The translations under genes were made by a program, and so were the position numbers. A stretch of 64,000 nucleotides of DNA from NCBI RefSeq assembly GCF_025854275.1, contig NZ_CP107567.1:1488001-1552000 (forward strand). Reading direction: 5' to 3'. Source of the DNA: Streptomyces peucetius. Its GTDB lineage: Bacteria > Actinomycetota > Actinomycetes > Streptomycetales > Streptomycetaceae. Positions 44,444 through 52,116 of this stretch are shown one piece after another. Below the pieces are notes generated by a model that made no database searches, had not been told where the DNA came from, and saw nothing but the letters and a program-made list of their open reading frames with translations. Position 1 is the first letter of the stretch, and each line of letters opens with the position of its first letter.

Positions 44444-45307
44444 CTAGAGGGCCGCGCGCGTCCTCCGGTAGAGCACCGCTCCGGCGAGCAGCAGACCGAC
44501 GCCCGCCGGTGCCACCACGTCGAGCGCGTCCATGCCGGTCTCGGCGAGCTGAGCGCCGCCAGGGGGCGTCACGGTCCGGCTCTCGGGCGTGTTCGGCCCG
44601 GTCGGGGTACCCGGAGTCTCCGGAGTCGCGGGGCTCGCCGGCGTCGCCGGGGTCTCCGGCGTACCCGGGGTCTCAGGCGTCTCAGGCGTACCCGGGGTCT
44701 CAGGCGTCTCCGGCGTACCGGGGGTCTCCGGGGTCTCCGGCGTACCCGGGTCCGGCGTGCCCGGGTCCGGCGTACCCGGGTCCGGCGTACCCGGGTCCGG
44801 CGTACCCGGGTCCGGCGTACCCGGGTCCGGCGTACCCGGGTCCGGCGTACCCGGGTCCGGCGTGCCGGGCGTGGTGGCACCCGAGCCGTTCGCGCAGCCG
44901 TTGCCGGACACGGGGTTGAGCAGACCGCCGACGTTGACGCTGTTGCCGCAGACGTTGACCGGTACATCGACCGGCGCCTGGACGTTGTTGCCGGAGAGGA
45001 CACCGGGTGAGTTACTCGTGGTGCCCTCCGCGCTGGAGCCGCCGCCCCCTGCGCCCGATCCGGAGACGTTGGCACATTCGTTGCCGAAGGTCGGGTTCAG
45101 CAGCCCGACCACGTCCACGGTGTTGCCGCAGACGTTCACCGGGATGTGCACCGGAACCTGAACCGAGTTGCCGGACAGAACGCCCGGCGAGTTCGACGCT
45201 GTTCCGTTCGCCCCGGCGTCCGCCTGCGCGTAACCGCCGCCGCCGAGGGCGAGTACGCCGCCCGCGGCTGCCACGGTGATCAGGCCTTTTCGCGTGACCT
45301 GTCTCAT
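44444..45307 (-). CDS. chpC: Long chaplin with sortase signal
   Basis: Chaplins coat aerial hyphae with an amyloid layer. The 287-residue product has a signal peptide, two chaplin domains each with two Cys (VNVCGNTVDVVGLLNPTFGNECAN and VNVCGNSVNVGGLLNPVSGNGCAN), a Pro/Thr/Asp/Glu-rich wall-spanning region with eight PDPGT repeats plus PETPETPGT repeats, the sortase motif LAETG, a hydrophobic segment and a basic tail. Two domains plus LAxTG identify a long chaplin; position beside chpH points to ChpC. SrtE sortases would anchor it to the wall. The start is ATG 45307. Confidence 0.95.
   Translation of the reverse strand: MRQVTRKGLITVAAAGGVLALGGGGYAQADAGANGTASNSPGVLSGNSVQVPVHIPVNVCGNTVDVVGLLNPTFGNECANVSGSGAGGGGSSAEGTTSNSPGVLSGNNVQAPVDVPVNVCGNSVNVGGLLNPVSGNGCANGSGATTPGTPDPGTPDPGTPDPGTPDPGTPDPGTPDPGTPDPGTPDPGTPETPETPGTPETPETPGTPETPETPGTPETPATPASPATPETPGTPTGPNTPESRTVTPPGGAQLAETGMDALDVVAPAGVGLLLAGAVLYRRTRAAL
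44744..44863. repeat. Eight 15-bp tandem repeats in chpC
   Basis: The unit (A/G)CCCGGGTCCGGCGT repeats eight times and encodes PDPGT in the stalk of ChpC. Each unit contains the CCCGGG palindrome. The copy number is likely to vary between strains. Confidence 0.9.
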
Positions 45308-45423
45308 GTCTTGATGCCCTGCCTTCCAGCTTCACGAATACCCCTGGGCACATGCCGAGGGTTTGGAAGAAGCGGGTGGCCCCGGAGCGCATGGCGCGCA
45401 CTCCGGAGCCGCCGGATTCACTG

Positions 45424-45442
45424 CCGGCCCACTACGGGCCGG
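45424..45442 (-). terminator. Terminator after chpH
   Basis: CCGGCCC-actac-GGGCCGG (45424-45442) lies 11 bases past the chpH stop. A second stem CCGGAG/CTCCGG at 45382-45406 follows in the chpC leader. Confidence 0.65.
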
Positions 45443-45452
45443 GAACGCAACG

Positions 45453-45686
45453 TCAGTCGTTGACGCAGAGGTTGCCGAAGGCGGGGTTCAGCAGGCCGAT
45501 GACGTCGACCGTGTTGCCGCACAGGTTCACGGGCACGTGGAGCGGCACCTGGGCCTGGTTGCCCGACAGAACGCCAGGCGATTGCGCGGCAGCACCCTGG
45601 GCGCCCGCGTCGGCCATGGCCATGCCCGCACCGGCGAGCAGCAGACCACCGGTGGCAGCTGCGGTCGCGACGACCTTCTTGATCAT
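45453..45686 (-). CDS. chpH: Short chaplin ChpH
   Basis: This 77-residue secreted protein has an N-terminal signal peptide (MIKKVVATAAATGGLLLAG) and one chaplin domain with cysteines in NLCGNTVDVIGLLNPAFGNLC, likely disulfide-linked. Short chaplins assemble into surface amyloid that lets aerial hyphae and spores break the water surface. The ATG at 45686 follows AGGAGGAATA; two in-frame codons upstream are not needed. Its position beside chpC matches the known chpC-chpH pair. A BldN-like promoter lies 50-75 bp upstream. Confidence 0.96.
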   Translation of the reverse strand: MIKKVVATAAATGGLLLAGAGMAMADAGAQGAAAQSPGVLSGNQAQVPLHVPVNLCGNTVDVIGLLNPAFGNLCVND

Positions 45687-45734
45687 TATTCCTCCTGTTG
45701 GCAAATGCGGTCCCAGCCACGGACCGCACCACCT

Positions 45735-45762
45735 GTAACGAGGAGGAACCAGAGGGGCTACG
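45735..45762 (-). promoter_or_regulatory. BldN-type promoter candidate for chpH
   Basis: On the minus strand, CGTAGC (45762-45757) and CGTTAC (45740-45735) are separated by exactly 16 bp. From memory, the sigma factor BldN recognises a CGTAAC -35 and CGTTGA -10 with 16-bp spacing and drives chaplin genes. The start point would lie near 45728. Confidence 0.6.
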
Positions 45763-45861
45763 AGGTGTCACCCGCATTCACTCTTTCAATTCACACACGC
45801 ACGCGCTGGCGATTATCGGAGCGTCGTCCGAGCAGTCCGCAGCAGCGCCGGTCCGGTGCTT

Positions 45862-47187
45862 TCAGCACTGGTCGATGAACCGGTCGAGGACCCGCACGCC
45901 GAACTTCAGGCCGTCCACCGGCACCCTCTCGTCCACGCCGTGGAACATCCCGGCGAAGTCCAGCTCCGGCGGCAGCTTGAGCGGTGCGAACCCGAAGCAG
46001 CGGATGCCGAGATCGTCGAAGGACTTGGCGTCCGTACCGCCGGAGAGCATGTACGGCACGGCCCTCGCGATCGGGTCCTCCGCCTTGAGCGCCACCTGCA
46101 TCGCGTCGACGAGCGCCCCGTCGAAGCTGGTCTCCAGGGCCTTGTCGCCGTGCACGTCCTCGCGCCTGACCCGGGGGCCGAGCAGCCGGTCGAGCTCGGC
46201 GAGGAACTCCTCCTCGTAGCCCGGCAGGAAACGCCCGTCCACGTGCGCGGTCGCCTGACCGGGGATGACGTTCACCTTGTAGCCGGCGCCGAGCATGGTG
46301 GGGGCCGCGGAGTTGCGCAGCGTGGCGCCGACCATCTTGGCGATGCCGCCGAGCTTGGCGAGGGTCGCGTCCATGTCCTCGGGGTCGAGCGGCGTGCCGA
46401 GGGCGTCGGACAGCTCGTCGAGGAAGGACCGTACGGTCTTGGTGACCCGGACCGGCCAGGTGTGGCGGCCGAGCCGGCCGACGGCCTCGCACAGCTCGGT
46501 GATGGCGTTGTCGTTGTTGGTCATCGAACCGTGCCCGGCGGTGCCGTCCACGGTCAGGCGCATCCAGTGCATGCCCTTCTGCGCCGTCTCGACGAGGTAG
46601 AGCCGCAGGTTCTCGTTGACGGTGAAGGAGAAGCCGCCGACCTCGCCGATGCCCTCGGTGACGCCCTCGAAGAGCCCCGGGTGCTTGTCGACCAGGTACC
46701 GGGCGCCGTAGGTGCCGCCGGCCTCCTCGTCGGCGAGGAAGGCGAGGACGATGTCGCGCGGGGGCTTGCGGCCGCTGCGCAGCCGGTCCCGCACGACGGC
46801 CAGCGTCATGGCGTCCATGTCCTTCATGTCGACCGCGCCGCGGCCCCAGACGCAGTCCTCGACGATCTCGCCGGAGAAGGGGTGGTGGGTCCAGTCGTCC
46901 GCGTTCGCGGGCACCACGTCGAGGTGGCCGTGGATGAGCAGCGCGGGCCGGGACGTGTCCTCGCCCTCGATGCGGGCCACGGTGGAGGCGCGCCCCTTGT
47001 GGGACTCGAGGATCTGCGGCTCCAGCCCGACCTCGGCGAGCTGTTCCGCGACGTACTCGGCCGCGGCGCGCTCACCCGGACCCGAGTGGTCGCCGTAGTT
47101 GCTGGTGTCGATCCTGATCAGCTCACGGCAGAGATCGACGACCTCGTCCTCGCCCGTGACCGCCCGGGCCGTGTTCGACTCGCTCAC
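45862..47187 (-). CDS. M20-family metallopeptidase/dipeptidase
   Basis: This 441-residue zinc peptidase has the M20 signatures: metal ligand His and catalytic Asp in LLIHGHLDVVPAN, bridging Asp in WGRGAVDMKDMDA, the catalytic Glu pair in LADEEAGGTYGARY, a dimerisation insert with GTAGHGSM and the late His in MLSGGTDAKSF...GMFHGVDE. The start is GTG 47187 after GGGAGGAA; longer starts are unsupported. Substrates are probably dipeptides or N-acyl amino acids. It is upstream of chpH on the minus strand, but a gap of 175 bp with its own promoter separates them. I see no regulatory link to the chaplins. Confidence 0.93.
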   Translation of the reverse strand: MSESNTARAVTGEDEVVDLCRELIRIDTSNYGDHSGPGERAAAEYVAEQLAEVGLEPQILESHKGRASTVARIEGEDTSRPALLIHGHLDVVPANADDWTHHPFSGEIVEDCVWGRGAVDMKDMDAMTLAVVRDRLRSGRKPPRDIVLAFLADEEAGGTYGARYLVDKHPGLFEGVTEGIGEVGGFSFTVNENLRLYLVETAQKGMHWMRLTVDGTAGHGSMTNNDNAITELCEAVGRLGRHTWPVRVTKTVRSFLDELSDALGTPLDPEDMDATLAKLGGIAKMVGATLRNSAAPTMLGAGYKVNVIPGQATAHVDGRFLPGYEEEFLAELDRLLGPRVRREDVHGDKALETSFDGALVDAMQVALKAEDPIARAVPYMLSGGTDAKSFDDLGIRCFGFAPLKLPPELDFAGMFHGVDERVPVDGLKFGVRVLDRFIDQC

Positions 47188-47377
47188 GCTGATTCCTCCC
47201 GCTGTCGCTGCTGGTGGTCCGGGCTCATCCTCTCGCCATCGGCCTCGCGGCCCAAGGGCGGCCACCGGACCTCTGCACGGTGGCCGGGGGGCGGTGCGGG
47301 GGTGTGATCGAGGGGGGTCGAATGTTTGCTATGGTTTTCCACGTCGGAACGGCCCAGGGCCGCGAGACAGACACCTT

Positions 47378-47465
47378 GTCCGGGTGGCGGAATGGCAGAC
47401 GCGCTAGCTTGAGGTGCTAGTGCCCTTTATCGGGCGTGGGGGTTCAAGTCCCCCCTCGGACACCA
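47378..47465 (+). tRNA. tRNA-Leu (anticodon GAG), CCA encoded
   Basis: The sequence folds as a class II tRNA: acceptor stem GTCCGGG/CTCGGAC, anticodon stem CTAGC/GCTAG with loop TTGAGGT (anticodon GAG), a long variable arm, T-arm GGGGG-TTCAAGT-CCCCC, discriminator A and an encoded CCA (47463-47465). GAG reads CUC and CUU, CUC being a major leucine codon here. A rho-independent terminator follows directly. Confidence 0.96.
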
Positions 47466-47467
47466 AC

Positions 47468-47497
47468 AAGACCCCCACGGGTTCCCGTGGGGGTCTT
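47468..47497 (+). terminator. Terminator of tRNA-Leu
   Basis: AAGACCCCCACGGG pairs perfectly with CCCGTGGGGGTCTT (47468-47481, 47484-47497), three bases after the CCA end. Confidence 0.88.
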
Positions 47498-47550
47498 CGC
47501 GTTTCCCGGTGCCGCGGGACGGCTCGTCGGCGTATGCTGGCTTCGACTTC

Positions 47551-47566
47551 GACCGTCCAGACGGTC
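47551..47566. promoter_or_regulatory. Palindromic operator candidate before TetR/SMR genes
   Basis: GACCGTC-ca-GACGGTC (47551-47566) lies 39 bp before the TetR start and just downstream of a TATGCT -10-like hexamer (47533-47538), the usual place for autorepression. Confidence 0.6.
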
Positions 47567-47605
47567 GGGCCGTTTCGGGGACCGGACGAAAGGCAGGCGG
47601 AGACC

Positions 47606-48205
47606 ATGCGTGACCAACTCCTCGACGCCGTGGAGCGGCTGCTGGTGAAGGGCGGCGTGGACGCCGTACGTCTGGACGCCGTCGCCGCGGAGGCGGGCGT
47701 GAGCAAGGGCGGCCTGCTCCACCACTTCCCGAGCAAGCGTGCTCTCGTCGCAGGGGTGGTGCAGCGGCTGATCGACAGGTTCGAAGCGATGCTGCCGGGC
47801 CCGGACGCACCTCCCGGCGCGTACACCACCGCCTGGCTCGACGCCTCGATCCCGCAGGAGGCACCCGGGCACGGCAGTGCCGACCGCGACTACGTCCCCA
47901 TGGCGCTGCTCGCCGCGGCCGGCGGGCCGGAAGCGCTCGATGTCCTCCAGCGTCACTACCGGCGGTGGCAGGAACGACTGGAGGCGGACCGGCTGGCGCC
48001 CGGCGTCAGCACCCTGGTGCGCATGGCGGTGGACGGCTGGTGGACGGCGCGCATGCTGGGCCTCGCCCCGCCGCACGGCGCGGCCCACGTCGAGCTGCGC
48101 AGGCTCGTCGGCGATCTCATCAGCTCGGGGCACATCGGCGAGGGCCTCACCGGCACCGGTCTCCCCGGCACCGGCCTCACCGGCACGGACGGAGGGTCGC
48201 GCTGA
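47606..48205 (+). CDS. TetR-family regulator
   Basis: This 199-residue repressor has a TetR helix-turn-helix at the N terminus (RDQLLDAVERLLVKGGVDAVRLDAVAAEAGVSKGGLLHHFPSKRALV) and a variable C-terminal ligand domain. The C-terminal tail has a Gly/Thr repeat (LTGTGLPGTGLTGTDGG). The ATG at 47606 comes after GGCGGAG; earlier starts in frame pass through the tRNA gene and are rejected. Its stop overlaps the next gene's start by one base (TGATG), so the SMR transporter is translationally coupled, and the regulator likely senses a transported compound. The upstream palindrome suggests autoregulation. Confidence 0.9.
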   Translation: MRDQLLDAVERLLVKGGVDAVRLDAVAAEAGVSKGGLLHHFPSKRALVAGVVQRLIDRFEAMLPGPDAPPGAYTTAWLDASIPQEAPGHGSADRDYVPMALLAAAGGPEALDVLQRHYRRWQERLEADRLAPGVSTLVRMAVDGWWTARMLGLAPPHGAAHVELRRLVGDLISSGHIGEGLTGTGLPGTGLTGTDGGSR

Positions 48206-48534
48206 TGGGGGCGGCTCTGCTGGTCGCGGCAGCGATCATCTCCGAGGTGATCGCGACTCTTTCGCTGCGCGCCTCGCACGGCCTGACCCGGCTCGGCCCC
48301 ACCGCCCTGGTGGTCGTCGGCTACGGCGCCGCGTTCCTGATGCTGGCGCAGGCCCTCAAGACGCTCAACGTCGGCCCGGTGTACGCGATCTGGTCGGGTG
48401 TCGGCACGGTGGGCGCATTCCTGGGCGGTGTCGTGCTCTTCGACGAACCGGTCCGGCCGGCGACACTGATCGGGATCGCTCTCGTCATCGTCGGCGTCGT
48501 CGTGATGTACGTCGGCGGCGGGATGGAGCACTGA
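48205..48534 (+). CDS. Small multidrug resistance (SMR) transporter
   Basis: This 109-residue membrane protein has four hydrophobic helices. The essential glutamate lies in the first helix (AAAIISEVIATLSLRAS), as in EmrE, and the signature LGPVYAIWSGVG-like segment (VGPVYAIWSGVGTVGAFLGG) is present. SMR proteins form dimers and exchange protons for cationic compounds (quaternary amines, guanidinium). The ATG overlaps the TetR stop at 48203-48205. Substrate unknown, possibly a quaternary ammonium compound. Confidence 0.93.
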   Translation: MGAALLVAAAIISEVIATLSLRASHGLTRLGPTALVVVGYGAAFLMLAQALKTLNVGPVYAIWSGVGTVGAFLGGVVLFDEPVRPATLIGIALVIVGVVVMYVGGGMEH

Positions 48535-48571
48535 TCGGGGCACACCCGTCGCACGGGCATACAGTTCCTCG

Positions 48572-49516
48572 GTGAGACGCAGAAACAGAGCGGCGGTCCC
48601 CGCCCCGCTCCCCCAGCGCGACGGCATCGATCCCGTGAGGCTGCGCCTGCCCGAGGACCCCGGCCGTCGCTGGCCCACCGTGCGGGCGCACCTGCTGGAC
48701 CGGTATGCGGACGCCGTCGGCACGGCGCGGGTGGAGTCGATGCTGCGGGACGGGCGCTTCGTCGGCACGGAGGGACCGGTCACCGGGGACGAGCCCTACA
48801 CCGAGGGGCGGTTCCTCTGGTTCCACCGGGACTTCCCGGCGGAGCGGCCGGTGCCGTTCGGGGTCAGGATCGTGCACCGCGACGAACACATCGTGATCGC
48901 CGACAAGCCGCACTTCCTCGCCACCACACCGCGCGGCAGCCATGTGAAGGAGACCGCCGTGGCCCGGCTGCGCCGCGATCTCGGCCTGCCCTCGCTCCAG
49001 CCCGCGCACCGCCTGGACCGGCTCACGGCGGGCCTGGTGCTGTTCGTCGTACGGCCCGGCGACCGGGGCGCGTACCAGACGCTGTTCCGGGACCGGCGGG
49101 TGCGCAAGGAGTACGAGGCACTCGCCCCGTACGACCCGGCGGTGGCGCTGCCGCGGACCGTGCGGAGCCGCATCGTCAAGGAGCGGGGGGTGCTCGCGGC
49201 GCGGGAGGAGCCTGGCGAGCCGAACAGCGAGAGCCGGATCGAGCTGCTGGAGACGGACGGCGGGTACGGCCGGTACCGGCTGCTGCCGGCCACCGGCCGT
49301 ACCCATCAGCTGCGGGTCCACATGAACGGCCTGGGACTGCCGATCCTGAACGACCCGCTGTTCCCCGTGGTGCTGCCCGAGGCGGAGGAGGACTTCTCGC
49401 GTCCCCTGCAACTGCTGGCGACGGTCCTGGAGTTCACCGACCCGGTCACCGGGGAGCGGCGCCGGTTCGAGACCCGGCTGAGCCTGGCTCAGTGGCCCCG
49501 GCCCACCCATTCCTGA
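48572..49516 (+). CDS. RluA-like pseudouridine synthase
   Basis: This 314-residue enzyme isomerises uridine to pseudouridine in structured RNA. The catalytic Asp lies in HRLDRLTAGLVLF; the family's conserved HRDEHIVIADKPHFLATTP and RTHQLRVHMNGLGLPILNDPLF segments are present. No clear S4 domain is seen. The GTG start at 48572 has no strong Shine-Dalgarno, so an internal start is possible. Its 3' end overlaps the MBL hydrolase gene on the other strand by 28 bp. The target position in rRNA or tRNA cannot be assigned. Confidence 0.88.
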   Translation: MRRRNRAAVPAPLPQRDGIDPVRLRLPEDPGRRWPTVRAHLLDRYADAVGTARVESMLRDGRFVGTEGPVTGDEPYTEGRFLWFHRDFPAERPVPFGVRIVHRDEHIVIADKPHFLATTPRGSHVKETAVARLRRDLGLPSLQPAHRLDRLTAGLVLFVVRPGDRGAYQTLFRDRRVRKEYEALAPYDPAVALPRTVRSRIVKERGVLAAREEPGEPNSESRIELLETDGGYGRYRLLPATGRTHQLRVHMNGLGLPILNDPLFPVVLPEAEEDFSRPLQLLATVLEFTDPVTGERRRFETRLSLAQWPRPTHS

Positions 49517-50118
49517 AGATGCGGCGCCTCGTCGCCGATGGTGGTGGTGGCGCCGTGACCGGTACGGACGACGGTGTCCGGCGGCAGGGTGAGCAGGCGG
49601 TCACGGATGGAGTCGATGATCGTCGGGAAGTGGGAGAACGACCGCCCGGTCGCGCCCGGACCGCCCTGGAAGAGCGTGTCGCCGGTGAACACGGTGGCCA
49701 GGTCCGGGGCGTGGAGGCAGACGGCGCCGGGGGCGTGACCGGGGGTGTGCAGCACCGTCAGAGCGGTGTCCGCGACCGTGATCACCGCTCCGTCGGCCAG
49801 GTCGCCGTCCGGGGCGCGCTCGGGATGGGTCTGCTTCCACAGGGGCAGGTCGTCCGGGTGGAGCAGGATCGGCGCGCCGGTGGCGGCGGCGAGAGCCGGG
49901 GCCGCGTCGATGTGGTCGTTGTGCGCGTGCGTGCAGACGATGGCGCGCAGGGTACGGCCGCCGAGCGCGGTCAGGATGGCGTCCGCGTCGTGGGCGGCGT
50001 CGACGACGACGGCCTCGTGGTCGTCGCCGACGATCCAGACGTTGTTGTCGACGTCCCAGGTGCCGCCGTCGAGCGAGAAGGTGCCGGAGGTGACCAGGTG
50101 GTCGATGCGGGCGGCCAT
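49489..50118 (-). CDS. MBL-fold hydrolase, likely S-formylmycothiol hydrolase
   Basis: This 209-residue metallo-beta-lactamase-fold hydrolase has the metal-binding THAHNDH motif, a second His in LHTPGHAPGAVCLH, Asp in VFTGDTLFQGG and a C-terminal GHG. Its start ATG (50118) overlaps the stop codon of the formaldehyde dehydrogenase by one base (TGATG), so the two are translationally coupled. In actinobacteria an MBL hydrolase beside this dehydrogenase is thought to hydrolyse S-formylmycothiol to formate and mycothiol. Substrate is inferred from context. Confidence 0.85.
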   Translation of the reverse strand: MAARIDHLVTSGTFSLDGGTWDVDNNVWIVGDDHEAVVVDAAHDADAILTALGGRTLRAIVCTHAHNDHIDAAPALAAATGAPILLHPDDLPLWKQTHPERAPDGDLADGAVITVADTALTVLHTPGHAPGAVCLHAPDLATVFTGDTLFQGGPGATGRSFSHFPTIIDSIRDRLLTLPPDTVVRTGHGATTTIGDEAPHLQEWVGRGH

Positions 50119-51206
50119 CAGAGCTGCACCACCGATCGCAGGACGTCGCCCTCGTGCATCCGGGCGAACGCCTTCTCGACGTCGCCGAGCCCGATGGTCT
50201 CCGTGACGAACGCGCCGAGGTCGATACGGCCCTGCTGGTGGAGGTCGATCAGCATGGGGAAGTCTCGGGAGGGCAGGCAGTCCCCGTACCAGGACGACTT
50301 GAGCGCGCCGCCCCTGCCGAAGACGTCCAGGAGAGGCAGTTCGAGCTTCATGTCCGGGGTGGGCACGCCGACGAGGACGACGGTGCCGGCCAGGTCCCGG
50401 GCGTAGAAGGCCTGTTCGTAGGTCTCCGGGCGGCCGACGGCCTCGATGACCACGTCCGCGCCGAACCCGCCGGTGAGCTCGCGGATCGCCTCGACGGCGT
50501 CCCCGGTACGGGAGTTGACGGTGTGGGTGGCGCCCACCTTCTTCGCCGTGGCGAGCTTGCGGTCGTCGATGTCGACGGCGATGATCCTCGCGGCTCCGGC
50601 GAGCCGTGCGCCGACGACGGCGGCGTCTCCGACGCCGCCGCAGCCGATGACGGCCACCGAGTCACCGCGGCCCACCTGGCCGGTGTTGATGGCGGCGCCG
50701 ATGCCGGCCATCACCCCGCAGCCGAGCAGACCCGCCACGGCCGGGGAGACCGCCGGGTCGACCTTGGTGCACTGGCCCGCGGCGACCAGGGTCTTCTCCG
50801 CGAAGGCGCCGATGCCGAGCGCGGGCGACAGTTCGGCGCCCGTGGCGGCGAGGGTCATCTTCTGCCGGGCGTTGTGCGTGTCGAAGCAGTACCAGGGCCG
50901 CCCGCGCCGACATGCCCGGCACCGGCCGCACACGGCCCGCCAGTTGAGGATCACGAAGTCCCCGGGCCCGACCTCGGTGACACCGTCGCCGACCGACTCC
51001 ACGACGCCCGCGGCCTCATGGCCGAGGAGGAACGGGAAGTCGTCGTTGATCCCGCCCTGCTTGTAGTGCAGATCGGTGTGGCAGACCCCGCAGGCCTGCA
51101 CCTTGACGACGGCCTCTCCCGGTCCCGGGTCGGGGATCGTGATCGTCTCCACCCGTACCGGCTCGTTCCTTCCGGGTGCGATCACGCCTTGCACCTGCTG
51201 CGGCAT
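50118..51206 (-). CDS. mscR: S-(hydroxymethyl)mycothiol dehydrogenase (MscR)
   Basis: The NAD-dependent zinc alcohol dehydrogenase detoxifies formaldehyde as its mycothiol adduct and can reduce S-nitrosomycothiol. The 362-residue protein has catalytic zinc ligands in [10 protein letters not shown] and LLGHEAAG, the structural zinc cluster [15 protein letters not shown] (four Cys) and the cofactor motif [14 protein letters not shown]. The phrase [12 protein letters not shown] is typical of the mycothiol-dependent enzyme rather than generic alcohol dehydrogenases. Start ATG 51206. mshC, needed to make mycothiol, lies at 31173-32402 in this window. Confidence 0.92.
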   Translation of the reverse strand: MPQQVQGVIAPGRNEPVRVETITIPDPGPGEAVVKVQACGVCHTDLHYKQGGINDDFPFLLGHEAAGVVESVGDGVTEVGPGDFVILNWRAVCGRCRACRRGRPWYCFDTHNARQKMTLAATGAELSPALGIGAFAEKTLVAAGQCTKVDPAVSPAVAGLLGCGVMAGIGAAINTGQVGRGDSVAVIGCGGVGDAAVVGARLAGAARIIAVDIDDRKLATAKKVGATHTVNSRTGDAVEAIRELTGGFGADVVIEAVGRPETYEQAFYARDLAGTVVLVGVPTPDMKLELPLLDVFGRGGALKSSWYGDCLPSRDFPMLIDLHQQGRIDLGAFVTETIGLGDVEKAFARMHEGDVLRSVVQL

Positions 51207-51262
51207 CGCAGTACCTGCCCTTCCTCGCGCAGTGGACGTCGGCCCCCACTATGCCTGTGACA

Positions 51263-51964
51263 TCAGGGCGCGAGGACGTCGAGCTCCTGAAGGGCCCCGA
51301 CGGCGATCTCCCGGGTGAGCCGCTCGGCCCGGTCGGCGTCGCCCTCGCGAACGGCCTCCGCGACCTGTACGTGCAGGGTGACCGCCGCCGGGTCGGGGTC
51401 GTCGAACATCACATGGTGGTGGGTGCGTCCGGCGAGCACCTCGGCGACGACGTCGCCGAGCCGGGCGAACATCTCGTTGCCGGAGGCGTCCAGCACGACG
51501 CGGTGGAAGGCGATGTCGTGTTTCAGATACCCCTCGAGCTGCTGGCCCCGGGAGGTGGCGACCATGCCGAGCGCCTCCTCGGTCAGGGCCGCGCACTGCT
51601 CGGGGGTCGCGTGCACCGCGGCGAGGCCGGCCGCGACCGGTTCGATCGCGGAGCGCAGCACGGTGAGTGAGCGCAGCTGACGCGGGCGGTCGGTGCCGGC
51701 GAGCCGCCAGCGGATGACGCGGGGGTCGTAGACGTTCCATTCCCCAGCGGGGCGCACCGTGACGCCGACGCGGCGGCGTGACTCCACGAGGTGCATGGAC
51801 TCGAGGACGCGGACCACTTCCCGGACGACGGTGCGCGAGACGTCGAAGCGCTGGGCCACCTCGTCGGTGCGCAGCACGCTGCCCTGCGGATACTCACCCG
51901 CGGTGATCGCCAGACCGAGGGTGTCGAGCACGTGCGTGTGGAGCCCGCGGCCTTCTGTGGTCAT
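51263..51964 (-). CDS. gntR: GntR-family (FadR/FCD) regulator, gluconate
   Basis: This 233-residue regulator has a winged helix-turn-helix (GLAITAGEYPQGSVLRTDEVAQRFDVSRTVVREVVRVLESMHLVES) and an FCD domain (DIAFHRVVLDASGNEMFARLGDVVAEVL) with metal-binding His/Asp positions. It is divergent from gntK-gntP, with a 152-bp gap that contains palindromes, so it should repress gluconate uptake and phosphorylation and respond to gluconate or a phosphate ester. The start is ATG 51964; a TTG two codons upstream is open too. No Shine-Dalgarno is obvious, which could mean a leaderless transcript. Confidence 0.88.
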   Translation of the reverse strand: MTTEGRGLHTHVLDTLGLAITAGEYPQGSVLRTDEVAQRFDVSRTVVREVVRVLESMHLVESRRRVGVTVRPAGEWNVYDPRVIRWRLAGTDRPRQLRSLTVLRSAIEPVAAGLAAVHATPEQCAALTEEALGMVATSRGQQLEGYLKHDIAFHRVVLDASGNEMFARLGDVVAEVLAGRTHHHVMFDDPDPAAVTLHVQVAEAVREGDADRAERLTREIAVGALQELDVLAP

Positions 51965-52051
51965 GGACAAAGCGTACGGCGTGTGGATCTACGCGAGGCC
52001 CACGGGAACAAAAAGTATGACGTTTCTGTCTCAGGCTCTTGAATACGTCGT

Positions 52052-52095
52052 ACCTAATAGGTTTCAGTAGCGCGACGGACCGACGTCGAACGTCG
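52052..52095. promoter_or_regulatory. Palindromes in gntR/gntK intergenic region
   Basis: Two inverted repeats lie close to gntK: ACCTA-a-TAGGT (52052-52062) and CGACGT-cga-ACGTCG (52081-52095). Either could be a GntR operator; the first is AT-rich and lies in the area expected for the gntK promoter. Confidence 0.45.
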
Positions 52096-52116
52096 ACGAA
52101 GACAGCGAGGCACGCA

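Noticed and set aside
44744..44863. CRISPR-like array
   Set aside because: The repeats are 15 bp with no unique spacers and lie in frame in chpC, encoding PDPGT.
47414..47605. N-terminal extension of the TetR gene
   Set aside because: The frame passes through the tRNA-Leu gene and its terminator.
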